This document shows positions 1 through 6,378 of a DNA stretch of 6,378 nucleotides, one piece after another. Made by a program: the position numbers and the translations under genes. Below the pieces are notes generated by a model. That model was not told where the DNA came from and made no database searches. It saw only the letters and a program-made list of their open reading frames with translations. How positions within the stretch are numbered: position 1 is the stretch's first letter; each line of letters starts with the position of its first letter. This DNA is from Planctomycetota bacterium. GTDB lineage: Bacteria > Planctomycetota > UBA11346. The DNA lies in contig JACDEN010000166.1 in assembly GCA_013816415.1 (NCBI GenBank), positions 1 to 6,378 on the forward strand. Direction: 5' to 3'.

Positions 1-773
1 CGCACGGTGTCGAGGACGTTCTTCGAGTGGCCGTGCGCGCTGTCGACGACCAGCACGTCGACGCCAGCCTTGACCAGCAGCGCGGCGCGATCGAGATCGC
101 CGGCGCCCACGGCGGCGCCGACGCGCAGGCGGCCGCGCGCGTCCTTGCACGCGTCCGGGTACTTCTCCTGACGTTCGAGGTCCTTCAGCGTGATCAGGCC
201 GACCAGGGCGCCCTTGGCGTCGGTGAGCAGGAGCTTCTCGACCTTCGCCTTGTTGAGCAGGTCCTTGGCTGCGTCGAGGGCGATGTCGGGACGCGCGGTC
301 ACCAGATCCTTGGACATCACCTCGGCGATCGGAGTCGTCGCCTTGCGGTGGTACTTGAGATCGCGCCGGGTGACGATGCCGACCACGCGCTTGCCATCGA
401 CGATGGGGATGCCGGAGATGTGGTGCTTCTCCATCAGCTCCTGCGCCTCACCGACCGTCGCGGAGGTGGTCAGGGTCTTGGGATCGGGGATGACGCCGTT
501 CTCGCTGCGCTTGACCTTCTCGACTTCGAGCGCCTGGTTCTCGGGCGAGAGGTTCTTGTGGATGATGCCCATGCCGCCCATCTGCGCGAGGGCGATGGCC
601 AGCCGGTGCTCGGTGACGGTGTCCATGGCCGAGGACAGGATCGGGATGCGCAGGCGAACGCGCGCGGTGAGCTGCGTGCCGACGTCGGTGTCCTTGGGGA
701 CCACGTCGCTGCGGTTGGGGACCAGCAGCAGGTCATCGAAGGTGAGGCCTTCCTCGGGGAGGATGGTGGCCAT
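1..773 (-). CDS. guaB: IMP dehydrogenase, N-terminal part (gene runs off the left edge)
   Basis: Cytosolic enzyme that oxidises IMP to XMP with NAD+, the committed step of GMP synthesis. The window holds the first 257 residues of a protein that is usually about 490 long. The N-terminal barrel segment has the family motifs LTFDDLLLVP near residue 10, SSAMDTV at 47-53 and MGGMGIIHKN at 65-74. Two CBS domains follow, at about 97-150 and 153-210, inserted into the barrel as is normal for the family and a likely site of nucleotide regulation. The barrel then resumes and reaches DSAHGHS at 244-250, the NAD/IMP-site Asp region. The catalytic Cys loop lies beyond the window. The ATG start is backed by GGAG five bases upstream (complement of 779-782) and by the standard N-terminus MATILPEEGLTFDDLLLVP. 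It is divergent from cdsA. Nothing in the visible part looks broken. Confidence 0.96.
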   Translation of the reverse strand, partial: MATILPEEGLTFDDLLLVPNRSDVVPKDTDVGTQLTARVRLRIPILSSAMDTVTEHRLAIALAQMGGMGIIHKNLSPENQALEVEKVKRSENGVIPDPKTLTTSATVGEAQELMEKHHISGIPIVDGKRVVGIVTRRDLKYHRKATTPIAEVMSKDLVTARPDIALDAAKDLLNKAKVEKLLLTDAKGALVGLITLKDLERQEKYPDACKDARGRLRVGAAVGAGDLDRAALLVKAGVDVLVVDSAHGHSKNVLDTV

Positions 774-974
774 GGACGCTCCAGGGGGTGCGGCGCGGCG
801 GCCGTCCGACCCGCGCGCAGAGGGGCCGCCGCGGGAAGATCGGGCATGCTAGTCGACGAGGGTCGAAGGCAACCGGGGACCCCAGCCCAAGGTCCTGGGC
901 GGCCTGGCCTTGGACGGTCGATGCTGGTGGGATTTGCCGTGGCGCCAAACCGCGTCGCGGCTAGAAGTTGGAGG
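774..974. promoter_or_regulatory. Divergent intergenic region between guaB and cdsA
   Basis: This 201-bp non-coding spacer must hold the leftward guaB promoter and probably the rightward cdsA promoter. On the guaB side a GGAG (complement of 779-782) serves as ribosome-binding site. I found no convincing -35/-10 pair on either strand. TTGGAC at 910-915 is a possible rightward -35, but no good -10 lies at the right distance. Several short GC-rich inverted repeats occur (for example CCCAG with CTGGG around 890-900), none strong enough to call an operator. No riboswitch or tRNA was recognised. Confidence 0.35.
970..974 (+). promoter_or_regulatory. GGAGG touching the cdsA start codon (unusual spacing)
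   Basis: A perfect GGAGG ends at the base just before ATG 975, leaving no spacer where 5-9 bases are usual. Either translation starts there with a poorly placed site, or the true start is upstream in the same frame. Upstream candidates are GTG 939, with GGTGGG seven bases before it, and ATG 921. The next ATG downstream (1017) would remove the conserved LRSRLV N-terminus and is less likely. Confidence 0.4.
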
Positions 975-1916
975 ATGCGACCGGAACTGCGGAGCCGACT
1001 GGTTTTCGGCTTCACCATGGGCGGGGTGGTGATCTTCGCGCTCGCCAGCGACGTGGTGCGGCAGAGCCATCTCGCCGTCCTGCTGCTGGGCATCTTCGGC
1101 GTCCTGCTCGGCTGCGGCGAGTTCGCGCGCCTGGCGCGGGTGCAGGCGACCGAGGTGCAGATCGTCCCGATGATGGTGGTGAGCGTGCTGCTGGTGCTGG
1201 TCGGCCATCTCACCGGCGAGCTGAGTTCGAGCGCGCCCGCCTATTCCGCACGCTTCCTCGATTCGATCGATCGTCTGCTGATGACCAAGCCGCTGACCAC
1301 GCTGATCCTCGGCCTCGGCCTCGCCTGGGTGATGCTCGCCCAGATGTTCCATCACGCGACCACGCGCTTCTTCTCCAACGTCGGCGCGACCGTCCTCGGC
1401 ATGGTCTACATGGGGGTGATCTTCCACCTGCTGCAGCGTCTGGCGCTGCTCGAAGGGACGGCGGAATATTACGGAAGCGGCGCCGATTATGCCGGACGCG
1501 GCGGTCAGCTGGTGATGCTGTTCCTCGCCAGCTGCAAGCTCGGCGACGTCACCGCCTATTTCGGCGGACGCGCATTCGGCCGCCACAAGATGGTGCCGAA
1601 GATCAGCCCGGCCAAGACCTGGGAGGGCTTCGCGTTCAGCTTCGTCGGCGCGATCGGCGGGGCGTACCTGTTCAGCTGGCTGTTCACCATCTACTTTCCG
1701 CACGGACCATTCAACGGCTGGTGGCAGCCGCTGGTCTGGGGGCTCGTCCTCGGCCCGTTCGGCGTCGCCGGCGATCTCGCGGAGAGCTGCATGAAGCGCG
1801 ACGCGGCGGTCAAGGACAGCGGCTCGTCGCTCGGCGGCTTCGGCGGTTTTCTCGACATCTACGACGCGCTGGTGCTGGCGGCGCCGGTCGCCTATCTGCT
1901 CGCGCTCGTGCTGTAG
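975..1916 (+). CDS. cdsA: Phosphatidate cytidylyltransferase (CDP-diacylglycerol synthase)
   Basis: Integral membrane enzyme that makes CDP-diacylglycerol from CTP and phosphatidic acid, the branch point to all phospholipids. The 313 residues contain roughly eight or nine hydrophobic segments (about 9-25, 33-47, 66-79, 105-124, 135-155, 178-197, 218-240, 250-270, 297-313). Family motifs are DVTAYFGGRAFGRHK, followed by KISPAKTWEG, in the second half, and the C-terminal signature at 271-297. In that signature S271, K274, R275, K280, D281, G290, G291, D294 and D297 are kept. The usual HGG is FGG (F289) and the usual DR-x-D is DIYD (I295, Y296). I recall similar replacements in planctomycete-type CdsA proteins. 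The length is slightly above that of E. coli CdsA. The start is uncertain: GGAGG directly abuts this ATG, and ATG 921 or GTG 939 would add 18 or 12 residues. It converges on the secreted-protein gene with 6 bp between stops. Confidence 0.88.
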   Translation: MRPELRSRLVFGFTMGGVVIFALASDVVRQSHLAVLLLGIFGVLLGCGEFARLARVQATEVQIVPMMVVSVLLVLVGHLTGELSSSAPAYSARFLDSIDRLLMTKPLTTLILGLGLAWVMLAQMFHHATTRFFSNVGATVLGMVYMGVIFHLLQRLALLEGTAEYYGSGADYAGRGGQLVMLFLASCKLGDVTAYFGGRAFGRHKMVPKISPAKTWEGFAFSFVGAIGGAYLFSWLFTIYFPHGPFNGWWQPLVWGLVLGPFGVAGDLAESCMKRDAAVKDSGSSLGGFGGFLDIYDALVLAAPVAYLLALVL

Positions 1917-1925
1917 CCCAGGCTA
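1914..1925. repeat. Small palindrome spanning the two convergent stop codons
   Basis: TAGCC-CA-GGCTA is a perfect 5-bp inverted repeat. Its two ends are the TAG stop of cdsA (1914-1916) and the TAG stop of the opposing gene (complement of 1923-1925). The arms are short and no T-run follows on either strand, so it is at best a weak bidirectional 3' hairpin. No other terminator is visible for either gene. Confidence 0.4.
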
Positions 1926-2363
1926 TTTCGTCGGAATCGCGACCGTCGGCGCCTTCTTCATCACCACCGTGTTGTCGCCCTGGCTGATGCGCAAGGTCCC
2001 GTCCGTCACCGTGACCGTGCTCTTCTGGACCACGCCGGCGTCGTTGGCGCCTTCGATCGTCACCACATCGCCGTCGATCGCGAGGACGCGATAGGGCACC
2101 GCCTTTTTGGTGCCGAGCGCCTCGGTGATCATCTCGGTGGCGGTGATCTCGATGGGTAGACCATCCATCTTCTTGGTCACCGCGTCCTCGATCTGAAGCA
2201 GACGGTCAGCGGGGAGCGACGCCATCCCGGCCGAGGTCTTGAGCACCGCCCAGGTCGCAGCGCCATCGATCGCCCATTTTCCCACCAGGTCCTGCGCGGT
2301 GGCGGCGGTGGCCGCCGAGGCGAGGGATGCGAGCAGCGCGATGGCAATGAGCAGACGTGGCAT
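1923..2363 (-). CDS. Secreted small protein of unknown function, possibly lipocalin-like
   Basis: A 146-residue protein with a clear Sec signal peptide: R3, a hydrophobic stretch at 4-18, and an Ala-rich end with probable cleavage after A23 (ATA before QD). There is no lipobox Cys, so the roughly 123-residue mature protein should be soluble and exported. It begins QDLVGKWAID, an LxGxW-type opening seen in lipocalin-like and similar small secreted beta-barrel families. The rest alternates short beta-type segments (PIEITATEM, YRVLAIDGDVVTIEG, KSTVTVTDGTLRI, NTVVMKK). The mature part has no Cys and no obvious catalytic motif. GGAGG lies four bases upstream of the ATG and supports the start. It reads in the same direction as fusA, starting 75 bp after the fusA stop, with fusA's terminator hairpin between them. 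The family link is a guess from sequence texture; the function is unknown. Confidence 0.82.
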   Translation of the reverse strand: MPRLLIAIALLASLASAATAATAQDLVGKWAIDGAATWAVLKTSAGMASLPADRLLQIEDAVTKKMDGLPIEITATEMITEALGTKKAVPYRVLAIDGDVVTIEGANDAGVVQKSTVTVTDGTLRISQGDNTVVMKKAPTVAIPTK

Positions 2364-2367
2364 GGGT

Positions 2368-2372
2368 CCTCC
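2368..2372 (-). promoter_or_regulatory. Ribosome-binding site of the secreted-protein gene
   Basis: The minus strand reads GGAGG-ACCC-ATG, a full Shine-Dalgarno core four bases before the start. It lies within about 10 bases of the U-rich tail of the upstream terminator, so termination and ribosome binding on this mRNA could influence each other. Confidence 0.7.
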
Positions 2373-2378
2373 GTTATG

Positions 2379-2410
2379 AAAAGAAGAAGGCCGGGGATGT
2401 CCCCGGCCTT
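2379..2410 (-). terminator. Intrinsic terminator downstream of fusA
   Basis: A perfect 10-bp inverted repeat: AAGGCCGGGG at 2387-2396, loop ATGT at 2397-2400, CCCCGGCCTT at 2401-2410. Read leftward, the GC-rich stem is followed by CTTCTTTT, a T-rich tail with the polarity expected for terminating fusA transcripts. Read rightward, no T-run follows. It lies 28 bp beyond the fusA stop and 23 bp before the next gene's start codon, so it may also act as an attenuator for that gene. Confidence 0.85.
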
Positions 2411-2414
2411 CCTG

Positions 2415-2436
2415 CTGACGATCGACTGAGCGTCAG
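2415..2436 (-). repeat. Second inverted repeat just after the fusA stop
   Basis: CTGACG (2415-2420) and CGTCAG (2431-2436) form a perfect 6-bp stem with a 10-base loop. It lies between the fusA stop codon and the main terminator hairpin, giving two hairpins in tandem at the 3' end of the fusA mRNA. It lacks its own T-run, so a supporting role in termination or mRNA stability is only inferred. Confidence 0.45.
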
Positions 2437-2438
2437 TC

Positions 2439-4556
<2,118 letters not shown>

Positions 4557-4777
4557 GGGAGACTCCGGAGACGGCTGACGTGGATCCGGCCAGCGACCGC
4601 GACACGAGTGTCGGGGCCGCGCCGGAAGGGTTCGACATCCTCAGGCATTACCGCACGAAACAAGCGACTAATTTCGCAAAATCCGTTCTCCCAGCAGCAT
4701 AGGTCCAGAAGATCGGCCCGGACCTCCGGCGTTCGCGGTTACCCGCGCAGCCGCAGCCCCTACCATCCTGATCCGTC
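4557..4777. promoter_or_regulatory. Divergent intergenic region between fusA and the DHH gene
   Basis: This 221-bp non-coding spacer must hold the leftward fusA promoter and probably the rightward DHH-gene promoter. GGAG (complement of 4563-4566) lies six bases before the fusA ATG. An AT-rich patch at 4656-4682 stands out in the GC-rich surroundings, and it carries a CGAAA/TTTCG inverted repeat (4656-4660 with 4672-4676). It is the likeliest place for promoter elements, but I could not assign a convincing -35/-10 pair. On the right side the DHH start has no Shine-Dalgarno. TACCAT at 4761-4766, a 4-of-6 match to a -10 box, would place transcription within a few bases of the ATG. Confidence 0.4.
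4600..4613. repeat. Perfect short hairpin in the fusA leader region
   Basis: CGACAC-GA-GTGTCG is a 6-bp perfect inverted repeat with a 2-base centre. It could be extended by two more G-C pairs across one mismatch (4597-4598 with 4615-4616). It lies 44-57 bases upstream of the fusA start, so it would be either in the 5' UTR or an operator-like dyad near the promoter. No T-run follows. Confidence 0.4.
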
Positions 4778-5641
4778 ATGCCGAACCCCCTGTGCATCTA
4801 CCACAAGAACTGCCTCGACGGCAGCGCCTCCGCCGCGGTGGTGAAGCGCAAGGAGCCCGACTGCGAGTTCCTGGCGATGCAGTACGGCCAGAAGCCGCCG
4901 CAGGTCCTCGACCGGGTGGTCTACATCGTGGATTTCGGGTTGCCTCTCGAGCGCATGCGCGCGCTCAAGGCCCAGGCGCGAGAGGTGGTGTGGATCGACC
5001 ATCATGCCAGCCACCTGCCGGTGCGCGCCGCCCTGGGTTGGGGGACCCTGGACACCAGCGAGTGCGGCGCCTCGCTGACCTGGAAGTGCCTGTTTCCGGA
5101 CACGCCGCCACCGCCGGTCCTCGCCTACATCAAGGACAAGGACCTGTGGACGTGGTCGCTGCCGGGCAGCCGCGCCATCGCTGCCGGTCTGCTCACGCGC
5201 TTCAAGGGCGAGCAGTTCGACGGCCTGTTGGAGGTCGATCTCGCCGAGATGGAGCGCATCGGCATCCCCGAGCTCGCGACCCTGGCGGCGCGCGTGGCCA
5301 AGGCGGTGACCGGCGGAGTGGCGGTCGAGAACGCCTACGGCTTGCCCGGCGTGCGCGCCCTGGTGGTCAACTGCAACCAGGACCAGAACGATGTCGGCGA
5401 CCACATCTGCATGCCGCTGTCCGCTGGCGGACTGGGCTACGACCTGGCGATCCTGTACTACCGCAAGGGCGGCGGCCGCTGGGTGCACAGCCTACGTTCG
5501 GGACCAACGGTCGACTGCGCGGCGATCGCGGAAGCGCGTGGCGGAGGCGGTCATCGCAATTCCGCCTGCTACCTCGCTGACGATCCGATCCTCGGCTCGC
5601 CTCCGGCTGCCGCCGCGAAGAACGATCCCGCGCGTCGCTGA
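4778..5641 (+). CDS. DHH-superfamily phosphoesterase (NrnB-like / COG2404 type)
   Basis: A soluble 287-residue phosphoesterase with the DHH catalytic domain followed by a DHHA1 substrate domain. Visible motifs are IYHKNCLDGSASA (7-19, with D14), VDFG (D52), WIDHHAS (72-78, the DHH triad at 74-76), KDKDLWTW (119-126, with D120 and D122) and the DHHA1 glycine motif GGGGHRNSACY (255-265). The conserved Asp and His residues are those that bind two metal ions (usually Mn2+) in this superfamily, so the enzyme should be active. The HKNC-x-DG opening and the D-x-DLW motif resemble proteins annotated as oligoribonuclease NrnB or cyclic-nucleotide phosphodiesterase rather than RecJ, which is much longer. 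The substrate may be short RNA oligonucleotides or another small phosphodiester; this is inference. No signal peptide or membrane segment is seen. The ATG has no Shine-Dalgarno, so a leaderless or near-leaderless message is possible. Confidence 0.85.
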   Translation: MPNPLCIYHKNCLDGSASAAVVKRKEPDCEFLAMQYGQKPPQVLDRVVYIVDFGLPLERMRALKAQAREVVWIDHHASHLPVRAALGWGTLDTSECGASLTWKCLFPDTPPPPVLAYIKDKDLWTWSLPGSRAIAAGLLTRFKGEQFDGLLEVDLAEMERIGIPELATLAARVAKAVTGGVAVENAYGLPGVRALVVNCNQDQNDVGDHICMPLSAGGLGYDLAILYYRKGGGRWVHSLRSGPTVDCAAIAEARGGGGHRNSACYLADDPILGSPPAAAAKNDPARR

Positions 5642-5649
5642 GCCCTCGG

Positions 5650-5655
5650 TATAAT
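5650..5655 (+). promoter_or_regulatory. Consensus -10 box (TATAAT) right after the DHH gene
   Basis: A perfect TATAAT lies nine bases past the DHH stop codon, in DNA otherwise very rich in G and C. It would start a rightward transcript near 5661-5663. There is no good -35 hexamer 16-18 bases upstream and no TG extension, so promoter strength is uncertain. The only thing downstream on this strand is the inverted-repeat-rich stretch and its terminator. Confidence 0.45.
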
Positions 5656-5660
5656 GCTCG

Positions 5661-5781
5661 GTGACCGCGCCGCCGCCGTCCGCCATCCCGGCGGGTGCCG
5701 GATGCCCGGCAGATCCCTGGCACGCGGGTCACCGCCATCTCAGGGATCGAGGCCCTTCCCTCATCCGGGAGGGTTTTTTTT
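5661..5781 (+). ncRNA. Candidate structured small RNA (or structured 3' UTR of the DHH gene)
   Basis: About 120 bases lie between a TATAAT and an intrinsic terminator, with no plausible coding sequence. Possible helices are CCGCC/GGCGG (5680-5684 with 5690-5694), GCCGG/CCGGC (5697-5701 with 5706-5710), and GATCCCTG/CAGGGATC (5712-5719 with 5741-5748), which encloses GCGG/CCGC (5724-5727 with 5732-5735). GGTGACC at 5660-5666 is also complementary to GGTCACC at 5727-5733. That long-range helix crosses the GATCCCTG helix, so the RNA could form a pseudoknot or switch between two folds. It matches none of SRP RNA (no GGAA tetraloop region), 6S RNA, tmRNA, RNase P or the riboswitches I know. No gene follows on this strand, so it is not a riboswitch leader. 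The 5' end is inferred from the -10 box only. Confidence 0.4.
5754..5781 (+). terminator. Rightward intrinsic terminator
   Basis: CCTTCCC (5754-5760) pairs with GGGAGGG (5767-5773) around loop TCATCC, with one G-U pair; an alternative pairing is CCCTC with GAGGG. Eight consecutive Ts follow (5774-5781). Stem plus T-run read rightward, so it ends the DHH-gene transcript and any RNA started at 5650. The leftward glycosylase gene does not use it, since its transcript would read A's here. Confidence 0.85.
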
Positions 5782-5784
5782 GGG

Positions 5785-5871
5785 TTGGTGGTTGGTGAAT
5801 GGTTGGTGGTTAGTGGTGGGGACGGCCAACGGCCAACGGCCAACCACCAACCACCAACCACCAACCACCAA
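5785..5871. repeat. Heptad-based long inverted repeat with a tandem 7-bp array
   Basis: The left arm has TTGGTGG (5785-5791), TTGGTGA (5792-5798), a stray ATGG, TTGGTGG (5803-5809) and TTAGTGG (5810-5816). The right part is seven heptads in perfect phase: CGGCCAA three times (5823-5843), then CCACCAA four times (5844-5871). CCACCAA is the complement of TTGGTGG, so 5785-5816 can pair with 5844-5871. The hairpin would have about 28 bp with two mismatches, one 4-base bulge and a 27-base loop. The element fills the space between the rightward terminator and the glycosylase stop codon. The 7-bp unit is not a multiple of three and the element is non-coding. It probably arose by replication slippage; any role in ending the converging transcripts is inferred. 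Confidence 0.85.
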
Positions 5872-5873
5872 CG

Positions 5874-6378
5874 CTACTTCTTCCGTACCGGCGGCTGCCG
5901 GCCGAGCGCCGAGAGCACCACCAGCAGATCCTCCCAGCACGGCTTCTTCGCGCTCGCGTTGCGCAGCAGGTAGCTGGGATGGAAGGTCGGGATGACGGTG
6001 ATCCCATTCCACGTCAGGCGCTGGCCGCGGACCTTGGTGATTCCCGGCTGCTCGGCGCCGAAGAGCGCGCGCAGGGGGACATTGCCGAGCGTGCAGATGA
6101 TCCGGGGATGCGCGGCCTGGATCTGGCGGTGCAGATAGGCCAGGCAGGCGGCGATCTCTTCTGGCAGCGGAGTGCGGTTCGCCGGCGGCCGGCACTTCAC
6201 CACGTTCGCGATGAACACCTCGGCGCGCGAAAAACCCATCGCCGAGATCATCCGGTCGAGCAGCTGACCGGCCGGCCCGACGAACGGACGACCCTGGAGG
6301 TCCTCCTCCGCCCCTGGTCCCTCGCCGATGAACATCAGCTCGGGCTGCGGATTCCCCTCGCCTGGCACCGTGGTGGTG
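5874..6378 (-). CDS. udg: Family-4 uracil-DNA glycosylase (Fe-S type), C-terminal part
   Basis: DNA repair enzyme that removes uracil arising from cytosine deamination or dUMP misincorporation, starting base excision repair. The visible 167 residues, counted from the first complete codon, show GEGNP (6-10), the active-site GEGPGAEED (18-26), FVGPAGQLLD (32-41), NVVKCRPP (58-65) with the uracil-binding region, TLGN (96-99) and the HPS motif FHPSYLL (132-138). C78 and C95 fit the second pair of the four Cys that hold the 4Fe-4S cluster. The first pair should lie upstream, outside the window. A GTG at 6368 could be read as a start. The frame stays open to the window edge (TTT before it), and the family needs about 40 more N-terminal residues with the Cys pair, so I treat the gene as cut by the edge. 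The TAG stop lies two bases from the heptad array. No intrinsic terminator is evident downstream on this strand. Confidence 0.93.
   Translation of the reverse strand, partial: TTTVPGEGNPQPELMFIGEGPGAEEDLQGRPFVGPAGQLLDRMISAMGFSRAEVFIANVVKCRPPANRTPLPEEIAACLAYLHRQIQAAHPRIICTLGNVPLRALFGAEQPGITKVRGQRLTWNGITVIPTFHPSYLLRNASAKKPCWEDLLVVLSALGRQPPVRKK

Noticed and set aside
27..974. Upstream extension of the cdsA frame, open back to position 27
   Set aside because: It runs antisense through guaB, and its translation has no CdsA features before about residue LRSRLV. Lack of stops is expected in GC-rich DNA.
849..1703. Leftward open frame of 284 codons opposite cdsA
   Set aside because: It is antisense to clear CdsA motifs, its product is rich in H, E, Q and A from reversed membrane codons, and it matches no family.
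4621..4650. GGGTTCGACATCC as a tRNA T-arm
   Set aside because: The T-stem does not pair properly, and no acceptor, D or anticodon arm can be found around it.
5661..5781. SRP RNA, 6S RNA, tmRNA or a riboswitch as the identity of the structured region
   Set aside because: The SRP GGAA-loop motif, the 6S long-bubble size, tmRNA ends and known aptamer cores are not seen. No gene follows on the plus strand for a riboswitch to control.
5823..5871. CRISPR-like repetition
   Set aside because: The units are 7 bp and directly adjacent, with no spacers and no cas genes.
5654..5995. Small rightward open frames across 5642-5995
   Set aside because: They read through the terminator and the heptad repeats, giving artificial peptides of the NHQPPTT type, and overlap the conserved glycosylase gene.
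6366..6368. GTG as the true start of the uracil-DNA glycosylase
   Set aside because: The frame stays open to the window edge, and the family needs an upstream Cys pair for the Fe-S cluster. The gene is cut by the window rather than starting here.

Overview
This GC-rich bacterial window carries five protein genes, two of them cut by the window ends. They cover nucleotide synthesis (guaB), membrane lipid synthesis (cdsA), translation (fusA), a DHH-type phosphoesterase and DNA repair (a family-4 uracil-DNA glycosylase). A small secreted protein of unknown function makes six. There are no transposases, tRNAs, rRNAs or CRISPR arrays. The CdsA signature differs from the proteobacterial form in a way I associate from memory with Planctomycetota and relatives. 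The EF-G has Ser in its P-loop, and fusA stands alone rather than in a ribosomal operon. Together these suggest a Planctomycetota/PVC-like or similar GC-rich lineage, but this is inference, not proof.

Layout, left to right. The 5' part of guaB reads leftward (1-773). A 201-bp divergent spacer (774-974) separates it from cdsA, which reads rightward (975-1916). cdsA meets a leftward gene for a secreted 146-residue protein (1923-2363) tail to tail, with only 6 bp between the stop codons. That gene lies immediately downstream of fusA (2439-4556, leftward). A strong intrinsic terminator hairpin sits between the two. A 221-bp divergent spacer (4557-4777) separates fusA from the rightward DHH-family gene (4778-5641). 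The window ends with the C-terminal part of the leftward uracil-DNA glycosylase gene (5874-6378).

The most unusual stretch is the 232-bp gap 5642-5873 between the converging DHH and glycosylase genes. It starts with a perfect TATAAT and then holds about 120 bases rich in inverted repeats. These end in a hairpin plus eight Ts, which looks like a small standalone RNA gene or an elaborate 3' UTR. Next comes a long imperfect inverted repeat built from 7-bp units (TTGGTGG against CCACCAA), whose right side is a perfectly phased heptad array ending 2 bp from the glycosylase stop codon.

The protein genes are ordinary housekeeping genes and do not form one pathway. I see no evidence for a new multi-gene system. 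The candidates for something undescribed are the structured RNA and the heptad element at 5642-5873, and the terminator placed just before the secreted-protein start codon.
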